Source: Shewanella sp. Choline-02u-19 (GTDB lineage: Bacteria; Pseudomonadota; Gammaproteobacteria; Enterobacterales; Shewanellaceae). From it: a stretch of DNA of 64,000 bases. The translations under genes and the position numbers were made by a program. The notes beneath the pieces were generated by a model, which was given only the letters and a program-made list of their open reading frames with translations, searched no databases and had not been told where the DNA came from. Shown here in pieces: positions 27,501 through 34,289 of this stretch; within the stretch, counting starts at the first letter, position 1; each line of letters opens with the position of its first letter. Location of the stretch: assembly GCF_002836205.1 (NCBI RefSeq), contig NZ_PJBE01000013.1:1984001-2048000 (forward strand), written 5' to 3'.

Positions 27501-28836
27501 ACAAGAGGAAGAGCTCAGAAAACTGACCAATAACGATCTGTTGACTAACCTTCCGAACCGCTCCAACCTGATGGTCACGCTGGGTAACTTAGTTAAAAGA
27601 GATTCCCACCATACTTTGATGGTTTTGGATTTGGATAATTTTAAAAAGATTAACGATTCATTGGGTCATCAAGTTGGGGACGAACTACTCATATTAGTTT
27701 CCGAGCGAATACAAGCCGCTGTACCCGACCACACCAGTATTTACCGTTTAGGCGGTGACGAATTCGCTATATTGATAGATAAGAATCCCGATATAGGTGT
27801 AAGTGCTGTTATCGCCAAGACAGTCATCCACGCATTTGAAACTTCGTTTCAACTGTCAGCAGAAAAAGTCGTGGTTGGCGTCAGTATCGGCATTGTGTTG
27901 TACCCTGAAGATGATCAAAACGAGCAAGCATTACTTCGAAAAGCGGATATTGCTATGTATCACGCAAAATCAGGCGGCGGAAACCGTTACCAGTTCTATT
28001 CAGAATCACTAAACAAGAATGCTATTAGACAACTCGAAGTTGAAAACCTGATCCGTGAAGCTATAAAAGATGATTTATTTGAAGTCTACTACCAGCCTAA
28101 AGTCGATTTAAAGACTGGTCATATGGCAGGCATGGAAGCCCTTGTTAGACTAAATCATCCACAACATGGACTAATACCACCAAACAGCTTTATTCCATTA
28201 GCTGAAGAGAACGGCCTTATCGTTGAGATTGGTGATATTGTATTAAAGAAAGCTTGTTTTGCTGCGCAAAAATGGCGCTCATTAGGACTATTTAATGGTC
28301 GCGTAGCCGTTAATTTATCATCAAAGCAATTCGCGTTACCCGATCTTCAACAGCGTATAGAGTCAATTTTACGTCTCACTCAACTCCCCGCTGCCAATTT
28401 GGAGCTTGAAATAACGGAAGGCACCGTGATTAGTGAGCCAGAAAAAGCGATAAAAGTAATGCAACAGTTATCAAAAATGGGTGTTAGTTTAGCCTTAGAT
28501 GATTTTGGTACAGGCTACTCATCACTATCATATTTAAAACGATTCCCGATTAATACCTTGAAAATTGATAAAGCATTTGTCGATGATATCGACAAATCCG
28601 ACCGCGATTTAAAAATGGTCGATTCAATCATCACTATCGCCCATAACATGGGGCTTTCAGTGGTTGGTGAAGGGGTTGAAGAAGCGTCTCAACTGAGTAT
28701 TCTTCGAGCACTCAAATGTGAAGAGATCCAAGGTTACATATTTAGTAAAGCAGTAACAGAATCTGAATTCACAACCCTGCTACGAAATGATACAAACTCA
28801 AACCCATTAAAAGCCATATCCCTAAACAATACTTAA
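24559..28836 (+). CDS. Periplasm-sensing diguanylate cyclase/phosphodiesterase (propeller-Y_Y_Y-PAS-PAS-GGDEF-EAL)
   Basis: The 1425-residue protein begins at the ATG at 24559 (MPKTLLKVTLFLFLLFSSMQPSLAF), a good signal peptide; the frame is open further upstream but has no signal there. Residues ~25-600 form two-component-type beta-propeller repeats (FVWVGTFNGLNRYDGKTFRHY, MFIGTDKGLSVYDP). A Y_Y_Y domain follows at ~610-700, a membrane helix near 705-725, two PAS domains (~740-985), GGDEF (intact GGDEF at 1065-1069) and EAL (EAL at 1193-1195, DDFGTGYSS near 1314, EGVE). Both catalytic sets look intact, so it could make and break c-di-GMP in response to a periplasmic signal. The propeller is much more AT-rich than the signalling half. 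Its stop is 22 bases before the sigma-54-type promoter of the repeat operon. Confidence 0.9.
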   Translation: MPKTLLKVTLFLFLLFSSMQPSLAFTLNSVSLGVPEGLSQSNVTSIVEDADGFVWVGTFNGLNRYDGKTFRHYFPSKRNELASAFIRSLYISQSGSMFIGTDKGLSVYDPIQDKIVSSIKLGFELNQAVWTIYENNNNIFISTENSIYILNELSNKKLSIKNKYTGSFGFIKDILFFKNEMFIRNYHGSIFSVTNRITEITKDTIAMKVINDDLLFFNSKGVLKYSNGLSSKLITPAYSSISKKPDYNLGLNNGSIFNIDNIEKPILIGNVKSSKKNLEYPRVIRGRTKTFISNQNNGFLIIDDSNNLVQTKFIDGGNVWSISPNNTTEVIITADDPIIRIYDSQLNIISEYDSKVKGPKSAVKIGHLIYIANAKGLISLDTATGVIATIIDGMFFIAKAKKDGESIFVGSTSGTVIQYDINTGFVQEYVVDEGNPVFDIKEYNNNLLIATQGGLFKFSNDLVTPLYTKQMVLSIDTFDGDILFGTGSSLKKITKNNNTVEEVYNNNKPIFSITQDENIVIASSVSEVIIKNKNNGNQYILVQELGIQDEYNTHAILKKNDNIYIGGISGVSLISLSTLNDYLSNHKSPTVTLNELSIFNIPESPSGNILKNQIGKTEKIKLKYSDYPFTLTFNSPNSPLQDINYIYQMRGLSDALINSKGINSATYTNLSPGDYEFSVYAIDPISGKQGAEKNLLIEITPPWWLSLPAKIIYFTVALLMSITIIKISLKRREIQRQIAKSEERLKLSLWGSGDEMWDWDIETGQIYRSNIWGSLEFPRDGQRSGQKGEESNIHPMDQTRVRDALNKHFYGETDHFEAAYRVKGKSDDWVWILDRAKIVERDENDNALRMTGTIKNINNFKQAEEQLRLFERAIQNISEGMFILDSDFNFVEVNEACCDLSMLSKKDFIGTLFNFDLYPDSYSEQIRSILKQQGRWSNEVESARGNGTSFLMELTVDAIYDEQGELSHYVGVFSDVSRRKQQEEELRKLTNNDLLTNLPNRSNLMVTLGNLVKRDSHHTLMVLDLDNFKKINDSLGHQVGDELLILVSERIQAAVPDHTSIYRLGGDEFAILIDKNPDIGVSAVIAKTVIHAFETSFQLSAEKVVVGVSIGIVLYPEDDQNEQALLRKADIAMYHAKSGGGNRYQFYSESLNKNAIRQLEVENLIREAIKDDLFEVYYQPKVDLKTGHMAGMEALVRLNHPQHGLIPPNSFIPLAEENGLIVEIGDIVLKKACFAAQKWRSLGLFNGRVAVNLSSKQFALPDLQQRIESILRLTQLPAANLELEITEGTVISEPEKAIKVMQQLSKMGVSLALDDFGTGYSSLSYLKRFPINTLKIDKAFVDDIDKSDRDLKMVDSIITIAHNMGLSVVGEGVEEASQLSILRALKCEEIQGYIFSKAVTESEFTTLLRNDTNSNPLKAISLNNT

Positions 28837-28857
28837 ACTCAACAACAATTAGAACAT

Positions 28858-28874
28858 TGGCACGACATCTGCAA
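28858..28874 (+). promoter_or_regulatory. Sigma-54 (RpoN) type -24/-12 promoter of the repeat-peptide operon
   Basis: TGGCACGACATCTGCAA matches the consensus TGGCACG-N4-TTGCA/T with one mismatch (CTGC for TTGC). The GG and GC doublets have the required spacing (GC at 28871-28872). Transcription would start near 28884, giving a leader of about 38 nt to the ATG at 28922. Its place in an 85-base spacer directly before the repeat gene supports function. A matching enhancer-binding protein gene is not in the window. Confidence 0.72.
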
Positions 28875-28921
28875 TAACCTTTTCAATAGTCAAAAAGACT
28901 GAAACTATGAAAAGGTTTAAA

Positions 28922-29869
28922 ATGAAAAAGATAATTAATGGATTAGTTGCTTCTGTTGCATTCGCATGTTCACTTCCAGCGATGGCGTCAAGCCACACCC
29001 TTGTGACAAAATACGATAAGGACTATCTGCTATATAAAGAGCAAGCTATTACTCTTGTTGGCGTTCCACATATTAAGTTTAAGCCGCTACAAACTGCGGG
29101 CGTTCCACACATTAAGTTTAAGCCGCTACAAACAGCGGGCGTTCCACACATTAAGTTTAAGCCGCTACAAACAGCGGGCGTTCCACATATTAAGTTTAAG
29201 CCGCTACAAACTGCGGGCGTTCCACACATTAAGTTTAAGCCGCTACAAACTGCGGGCGTTCCACATATTAAGTTTAAGCCGCTACAAACTGCGGGCGTTC
29301 CACATTAAGTTTAGCCGCTACAAACTGCGGGCGTTCCACATATTAAGTTTAAGCCGCTACAAACTGCGGGCGTTCCACATAAGTTTAAGCCGCTACAAAC
29401 AGCGGGCGTTCCACACATTAGTTTAAGCCGCTACAAACTGCGGGCGTTCCACATATTAAGTTTAAGCCGCTACAAACAGCGGGCGTTCCACATATTAAGT
29501 TTAAGCCGCTACAAACTGCGGCGTTCCACATATTAAGTTTAAGCCGCTACAAACAGCGGGCGTTCCACACATTAAGTTTAAGCCGCTAAACTGCGGGCGT
29601 TCCACATATTAAGTTTGCCGCTACAAACTGCGGGCGTTCCACATATTAAGTTTAAGCCGCTACAAACTGCGGGCGTTCCACACATTAAGTTTAAGCCGCT
29701 ACAAACAGCGGGTGTCCCACATATTAAGTTTAAGCCACTACAAACAGCAGGTGTTCCACATATTAAGTTCAAGCCGCTACAAACTGCTGGCGTTCCACAT
29801 ATTAAGTTTAAGCCGCTACTAACAGCTGGCGTTCCACATATTAAGTTCATTAACCAAGCAGCGGCATAA
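28922..29869 (+). CDS. Secreted tandem-repeat protein of ~20 x 13 residues, frame interrupted as read
   Basis: I do not recognise this gene. The ATG at 28922 has AAAAGG upstream; the ATG at 28907 overlaps that site. It encodes a Sec signal peptide (MKKIINGLVASVAFACSLPAMA), a short leader (SSHTLVTKYDKDYLLYKEQAITLV) and then tandem units GVPHIKFKPLQTA from 29060. After about 20 units it ends IKFINQAAA at 29869. As read, the frame stops at 29308 inside unit 7. Seven small deletions in units 7-15 sum to 12 nt, so the end is in the same frame as the start, and a repaired product would be about 319 residues. Each unit has alternating hydrophobic and cationic residues (H-I-K-F-K). It could be a fibre, a binding surface or a multi-copy peptide precursor. 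Two small peptide genes follow. Confidence 0.75.
29060..29848 (+). repeat. 39-bp coding tandem repeat, 20 units plus a partial
   Basis: Units start at 29060 and every 39 bases to 29294, then at 29330, 29369, 29405, 29443, 29482, 29521, 29559, 29596, 29633, 29672, 29711, 29750, 29789 and 29828 (7-codon partial). Fourteen units are full length. Units 7 (-2 and -1), 9 (-3), 10 (-1), 13 (-1), 14 (-2) and 15 (-2) carry deletions. Differences between units are nearly all synonymous (CAT/CAC, ACT/ACA, GCG/GCA/GCT, GGC/GGT, TTT/TTC, CCG/CCA); the only replacement is Gln to Leu in unit 20. Units 18-20 are the most diverged in DNA. Confidence 0.97.
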
Positions 29870-29882
29870 AAGGGGAATAATT

Positions 29883-29999
29883 ATGTTTGATTTATTAATG
29901 CAAGCACTTGGATTGGGCAAACCTGTTCGTAAGAAAGTTAAACTTCCAGAAGGGTTAAATCATCTTGAAGTCATTCCAGCTAAAGGTTGGTGGAACTAG
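29883..29999 (+). CDS. 38-residue cationic peptide ending GWWN (paralogue 1)
   Basis: The frame from the ATG at 29883 to TAG encodes 38 residues, starting MFDLLMQALGLGKPVRKK and ending AKGWWN. AGGGG lies 8 nt upstream and the repeat gene stop is only 13 bases before it, so it is part of the same transcript. It has an amphipathic N-terminal helix (LLMQALGLG), a basic patch (RKKVK), the motif LPEGLNHLEV and a Gly-Trp-Trp end. There is no signal peptide. The second frame downstream is clearly homologous, which strongly supports both as real genes. I do not recognise the family; a membrane-active, chaperone-like or modified-peptide role are all possible. Confidence 0.8.
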   Translation: MFDLLMQALGLGKPVRKKVKLPEGLNHLEVIPAKGWWN

Positions 30000-30031
30000 T
30001 ACACCCCGTTTAACGCCTAAGGAGAACGACC

Positions 30032-30148
30032 ATGCTTATTTCTTTGATGCAGATGTTAGGGCTAAAAAAGCCTTCACGTAAAAAAATACAGCTTCCTGAA
30101 GGGCTACTGCATTTGGAAATCGTTACCGCAAAAGGTTGGTGGAGCTAG
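30032..30148 (+). CDS. 38-residue cationic peptide ending GWWS (paralogue 2)
   Basis: The frame from the ATG at 30032 to TAG encodes 38 residues, starting MLISLMQMLGLKKPSRKK and ending AKGWWS. AAGGAGA lies 7 nt upstream, a strong ribosome site. It has exactly the same length as its neighbour. Identical positions include LMQ, LGL, KP, RKK, LPEGL, HLE and AKGWW, while codons differ widely, so the duplication is old and the peptide sequence is maintained. It is the last gene before a strong terminator. Function unknown. Confidence 0.82.
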   Translation: MLISLMQMLGLKKPSRKKIQLPEGLLHLEIVTAKGWWS

Positions 30149-30182
30149 TTTTAGATACAAGAATCTAAAATTACACAGACAA

Positions 30183-30206
30183 AAAAAGGAGCTTATGCTC
30201 CTTTTT
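30183..30206 (+). terminator. Rho-independent terminator of the repeat-peptide operon
   Basis: AAAAAGGAGC-ttat-GCTCCTTTTT lies 35 bases after the second small peptide gene and closes the unit that starts at the sigma-54-type element. It could also terminate the minus-strand gene ending at 30240. Confidence 0.88.
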
Positions 30207-30239
30207 AGTTTCTCTGTATAAGATACAGATTCTAAAAAT

Positions 30240-30440
30240 TCAAATCTCTAACCAAAAAGATTGTTTCCCCATGGCTTTTTTGTATGCCAGTTGCTTATGC
30301 GAATTAAACAAAGGATAAGCGGCAGGGCCAAACAAAACCCCAGCAAAAGCCCATCGTTTGACAGGTAACCCGGCTTTAAACGCTGTATAGCCTAACAACA
30401 AACCTGAAAAAACTAATACCAATACGATTGTGAATACCAC
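30240..30440 (-). CDS. Small two-helix membrane protein of unknown function
   Basis: A 66-residue frame starting at a GTG at 30440, with TAGGT shortly upstream. It has one clear membrane helix (MVFTIVLVLVFSGLLLGYTAF) and a second apolar segment (WAFAGVLFGPAAYPLFNSHKQLA). A short basic tail follows. The composition and the FGPAAYPLFNSHKQ segment look like a genuine conserved membrane protein and not a random frame, but I cannot assign a family. It is convergent with the repeat-peptide operon. Confidence 0.6.
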   Translation of the reverse strand: MVFTIVLVLVFSGLLLGYTAFKAGLPVKRWAFAGVLFGPAAYPLFNSHKQLAYKKAMGKQSFWLEI

Positions 30441-30563
30441 TTACCTACACCCCACATCAAATAAGTCAGCGTCCATACCTGAATATCTATTTCGGCACCT
30501 ATTATATAGTCAAACCAGCAGAGGGGTGAGTGTTTTTTAGTCAATTTATTGTCACTGAAGTAA

Positions 30564-30593
30564 AACAAAGCGGCCAAATGTAGCCGCCTTGTT
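30564..30593 (-). terminator. Probable terminator of fadIJ
   Basis: AACAAAGCGGC and GCCGCCTTGTT pair with one mismatch around an 8-base loop. It lies 24 bases past the fadJ stop, but the T run on the minus strand is short. Confidence 0.6.
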
Positions 30594-30616
30594 AATTTTT
30601 TGACGCTTTTTAAAAC

Positions 30617-32737
30617 TTACTTGAAAAAGAAACTCTGTTCGCTTGCCATCTGTTTCAGTCTCTCTGCTGGTTCAAATCGGTCGCCAAATCTAGATTGGTA
30701 AGCCGATAGAATTTCAACGAGTTTAGCAGGACCTAGAGTGTCAATATAATGGAAAGGACCGCCTAAGAATGGTGGGAAACCGATCCCAAATATAGCGCCT
30801 ATATCGCCATCACGAGCTGAAGCGATTATCCCTTCATCTAAACACCTAACCGCTTCGTTCAGCATCTGCACGACGCATCGTTGCGCCACTTCATTAGCAT
30901 CATTATTTTGAGCTGGCGTTAAACCAAGCACGGTATATACGCTACTGTCGACCTCTTTAGATTTCTTTTTACTACCGTATTGATAGAAACCTTTGCCATT
31001 TTTACGGCCCTTTCTATCATCGGCTAATAACTTATCAAACGCGGCAGGTGCTTTAAAGCGCTCGCCGAGTTCTGCTTCCAATATAGGGGAAATCTTAGCG
31101 CCAACATCAATACCGACTTCATCGAGTAACGTCATTGGACCGACGGGAAAACCAAACTTAACCAGAGCCTTATCTAAATGCTCTACACTCTGCCCTTCTA
31201 ATAGCAGCTGCGCAGCTTCATTCATGTAAAGCGCCAATATTCGGTTGACGTAAAAGCCAGCGCCGTCTTGCACAACAATGGGGGTTTTACCCTGTTTACG
31301 CGCAAACGCAACGGTGGTTGCTATCGTCTCAGCAGAAGTCTTCTTATGTGCAATCACTTCGACTAATGGCATTTTTTCTACCGGAGAGAAATAGTGCAGA
31401 CCGATAACATTCTCAGGTCGACTTGCAGCTTCCGCAATTTGAGCAATAGGCAAAGATGAGGTGTTGGAAGCGAAAATAGTGTTTTCACCGCACTCTCGTT
31501 CAACATCTTTCACCATCTGATGTTTAAGAGCAAGATCTTCAAATACGGCCTCAACAACGATATCGGCATCTTTAATACCTTTATATTCAGTCGTTGTGGT
31601 CATCAATGCCATTAAGTTGTCGCGAGCAGCTGGTGTCATATGACGACGCTTAACCCCTTTATCCAGCAATTTATAAGCATAAGACAATGCATTGCTCAAA
31701 CCGGTTTCGCTGATATCTTTTACTCGAGCTGGAATTTTTGCTTTGGTTGTTGTAACCGAAGCAATACCGCCACCCATTAGACCGCCACCCAGTATCATCG
31801 CTTTTTTTACTTTACGTGGTTTAACATCACCCGCGCCGGTCTCTTTTTTCATCTCAGTAGTGGCAAAGAAAATACTTCTAAGCGCTGCAGACTCGTTAGA
31901 CATAACCAGATCTGAAAAGTGGCTTGCTTCCACCTCTAGTCCCTTGATTAAACCTTTAGTCATACCTTGACGAACACAATCAATGATCTTTGCAGGCGCA
32001 GGATAATTACCTTGTGTCTTCTTAGCGACTTGCTTGCCAGCTTGGTCAAAAATAATATTACGACCAACGCTAGTGCCTTCAAGCACTTTATTAATCAATG
32101 ACTGCTTTTTCTTTTTCGCAGAACGTTTGCCCGCTAATGCCATCTCAATTGCAGTGCGCATCAAAATTGACTCAGGAACAACATCATCAACCAAGCCCAT
32201 TTTCAATGCCTGCTTAGGTCGAATTTGCTTACCTGTAAGCATCATATCCAAGGCGGTAGTGATCCCGACTAAACGCGGTAATCGCTGAGTACCACCGCCC
32301 CCAGGAAGCAAACCAAGCTGTACTTCAGGTACGCCCATCATCGTTTTGCCATTGAGGCTACAGACTCGTTGATGACATGCTAGCGCAAGCTCTAAACCAC
32401 CGCCCAAACAAGCACCGTTTATTGCTGCAACAACGGGTATATTTAAATTTTCTAGCTCATTAAAGACCACATGCCCTTGCTGAGAGAGCAACTTCGCATC
32501 CATCGCCGTTTCACACGCAGCCAACATAGAGATATCGGCACCCGCCACAAAAGAGTCTTTTTTGCCTGAGACAAGTACTAAGCCCTTGATACTTTTGTCA
32601 GCTTTGATCTCAGCAAGTATTTCGCTGATCTCTGGGCCAAATTCACTACGTAGCGTGTTCATTGTCTCGCCTGGCACATCCATCGTCAGAATGGCAATAC
32701 CGTCTTCTCGACGATCTAAATTAAATGTCTTTTCCAT
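30617..32737 (-). CDS. fadJ: Fatty acid oxidation complex alpha subunit
   Basis: FadJ combines enoyl-CoA hydratase and 3-hydroxyacyl-CoA dehydrogenase; with FadI it forms the second beta-oxidation complex, used anaerobically in E. coli. In the 706 residues, the crotonase domain comes first (NGACLGGGLELALACHQRV, oxyanion hole; MGVPEVQLGLLPGGGGTQRLPRLVG with a catalytic Glu). The NAD domain follows (AMILGGGLMGGGIASV, about 315-330), then FASNTSSLPIAQIA and GLHYFSPVEKMPLVEVI. The C-terminal 3HCDH domain is complete. Length is close to E. coli FadJ (714), and FadB-type features are lacking. The ATG at 32737 is 5 nt after the fadI stop. Confidence 0.94.
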   Translation of the reverse strand: MEKTFNLDRREDGIAILTMDVPGETMNTLRSEFGPEISEILAEIKADKSIKGLVLVSGKKDSFVAGADISMLAACETAMDAKLLSQQGHVVFNELENLNIPVVAAINGACLGGGLELALACHQRVCSLNGKTMMGVPEVQLGLLPGGGGTQRLPRLVGITTALDMMLTGKQIRPKQALKMGLVDDVVPESILMRTAIEMALAGKRSAKKKKQSLINKVLEGTSVGRNIIFDQAGKQVAKKTQGNYPAPAKIIDCVRQGMTKGLIKGLEVEASHFSDLVMSNESAALRSIFFATTEMKKETGAGDVKPRKVKKAMILGGGLMGGGIASVTTTKAKIPARVKDISETGLSNALSYAYKLLDKGVKRRHMTPAARDNLMALMTTTTEYKGIKDADIVVEAVFEDLALKHQMVKDVERECGENTIFASNTSSLPIAQIAEAASRPENVIGLHYFSPVEKMPLVEVIAHKKTSAETIATTVAFARKQGKTPIVVQDGAGFYVNRILALYMNEAAQLLLEGQSVEHLDKALVKFGFPVGPMTLLDEVGIDVGAKISPILEAELGERFKAPAAFDKLLADDRKGRKNGKGFYQYGSKKKSKEVDSSVYTVLGLTPAQNNDANEVAQRCVVQMLNEAVRCLDEGIIASARDGDIGAIFGIGFPPFLGGPFHYIDTLGPAKLVEILSAYQSRFGDRFEPAERLKQMASEQSFFFK

Positions 32738-32742
32738 TTGAG

Positions 32743-34053
32743 TTACTCCACTTCAACTATCATTGCAGCACCTAAACCACCCGCAGCACATGCTGTTGCG
32801 AGACCCGTTCCGCCACCACGGCGTTTAAGTTCATGACAAACTTGGGTAATAAGTCGCGTACCTGTTGCTGCAAAGGGATGTCCATAAGCTAAAGAACCAC
32901 CCAATACATTAAATTTACTCATATCAATGTCACCAATAGCACGGTTACGACCTAGCTTTTCTGCGGCGAATTTCTTCGAGCCGAACATCTGCATGTTGGC
33001 TAATGTTTGGGCAGCAAATGCTTCATGCATCTCAATAAGTGTAAGGTCTTCTAGCTCCATTCCTGCACGCTGTAACGCCATTGGCGTCGCGTAAGATGGG
33101 CCCATTAGCATGTCTTCCCACACATCAATCGCAGTAAACGCATAACTCTTTATGTAACCAATAGGCGTATAACCCAAGGCCTTGGCTCTGCCTTCGCTCA
33201 TAAGCAATACTGCAGATGCACCATCAGTTAATGGCGTGCTCGTTGCTGCCGTCACTGAGCCGTGTTTACGGTCAAATGCTGGACGTAATTTTGCGTAAGA
33301 CTCAAGCGTAGAGTTTTCACGGATATTATTATCGCGGTCAATAAATCCTTTATAAGGAGGCACATGGGCAGTCATAACCTCTTGGGCCAGTTTGCCAGCG
33401 TTCCACGTTTCGGTCGCTAATGTATGCGAGCGATGTGCCAATGCGTCTTGATCTGCACGGCTAATGTTATAGGTCTTCGCCATCTGCTCAGCCGTTTGCC
33501 CCATTGACAATCCCGTCGAAAATTCTGCGACAGCAGGCGGTACAGGAAGCAAATCTTTCAAGCCTAAACGGCGAAAAATAGACAGTTTCTGACTAAAGGT
33601 ACGCGCTTTATTAAGGTCCACGAGTGCATGTGCGAGCTTTCTCGAAACACCAATGGGTACAACAGAAGAAGAGTCTGCTCCACCAGCAATACCGATCTCC
33701 ATATTGCCAGTCATGATTGACTCGGCAACGTTGACCGTTGACTGAAAGCTGGTCGCACAGGCGCGAGTCACACTATAGGCATCGGTACTCACATCCATGC
33801 CAGTGCCTAAAACGATTTCACGTGCGATATTGGGCGCAGCTGGCATTAACACAACCTGACCATATACCAGTTGTTCAATTAACTTGGGATCAAGTTCTGA
33901 ACGTGAAATTAGTTCATTAACAACCATTTTGCCCATATCTAACGCTGATACGCCATGAAATGCGGTGGCTTGTTTAGCAAATGGCGTCCGTAATCCCGAT
34001 ACAATCGCGATTCGTTCGCCTCTAGCGTTAGTGACTTGCTGTCTTTTACTCAT
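32743..34053 (-). CDS. fadI: 3-ketoacyl-CoA thiolase of the FadIJ complex
   Basis: The thiolase cleaves 3-ketoacyl-CoA to acetyl-CoA and a shortened acyl-CoA. The 436-residue protein equals E. coli FadI in length. It has the acylated Cys in VTRACATSFQSTVN (about 98), HEAFAAQTLANMQ, GHPFAATGTRLITQ and the second Cys in ATACAAGGLGAAMIVE. It is the first gene of fadIJ. The spacer to the divergent moxR gene contains FadR-like and PsrA-like sites, consistent with control by fatty acyl-CoA. Confidence 0.95.
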   Translation of the reverse strand: MSKRQQVTNARGERIAIVSGLRTPFAKQATAFHGVSALDMGKMVVNELISRSELDPKLIEQLVYGQVVLMPAAPNIAREIVLGTGMDVSTDAYSVTRACATSFQSTVNVAESIMTGNMEIGIAGGADSSSVVPIGVSRKLAHALVDLNKARTFSQKLSIFRRLGLKDLLPVPPAVAEFSTGLSMGQTAEQMAKTYNISRADQDALAHRSHTLATETWNAGKLAQEVMTAHVPPYKGFIDRDNNIRENSTLESYAKLRPAFDRKHGSVTAATSTPLTDGASAVLLMSEGRAKALGYTPIGYIKSYAFTAIDVWEDMLMGPSYATPMALQRAGMELEDLTLIEMHEAFAAQTLANMQMFGSKKFAAEKLGRNRAIGDIDMSKFNVLGGSLAYGHPFAATGTRLITQVCHELKRRGGGTGLATACAAGGLGAAMIVEVE

Positions 34054-34136
34054 TTTCCACCCTCTTGTTCTGCGTCGCTAACCATTGAAGTTGCTCGCTT
34101 TATTATATCCCTGAGAAACCTGTCTAATATTCGACA

Positions 34137-34153
34137 AACAGGTCTGACCATTA
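34137..34153. promoter_or_regulatory. FadR-like operator upstream of fadI
   Basis: AACAGGTCTGACCATTA fits the 17-bp FadR pattern (AAC-x-GGTC-N-GACC-x-GTT): the core GGTCTGACC is perfect and the left arm agrees well. It lies about 85 bases before the fadI start. FadR is expected to repress fad genes until acyl-CoA binds. Confidence 0.7.
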
Positions 34154-34191
34154 AAGTGTGATCTGATTCTAACTTTTAAATGAAAAGTTTT

Positions 34192-34204
34192 AAACACTTG
34201 TTTG
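34192..34204. promoter_or_regulatory. PsrA-like site between fadI and moxR
   Basis: AAACACTTGTTTG resembles the PsrA recognition pattern (G/C)AAAC-N2-4-GTTT(G/C). PsrA is a TetR-type regulator of fatty acid degradation in many gammaproteobacteria, Shewanella included. Short match, so moderate weight; its place beside the FadR-like site helps. Confidence 0.45.
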
Positions 34205-34289
34205 TTTTTTAACACTAGCCAAAACCCAATGGAATTATTTACCATAGAGATTGTCCATAGTATCTATACATAATAAATTGAGTACCATC

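Noticed and set aside
29060..29848. CRISPR-like array
   Set aside because: The 39-bp units abut directly, without unique spacers, and are read as a continuous peptide; no cas genes are near.
29023..29850. Minus-strand frames across the 39-bp repeat
   Set aside because: They mirror the repeat on the other strand; signal peptide, ribosome sites and synonymous variation all support the plus strand.
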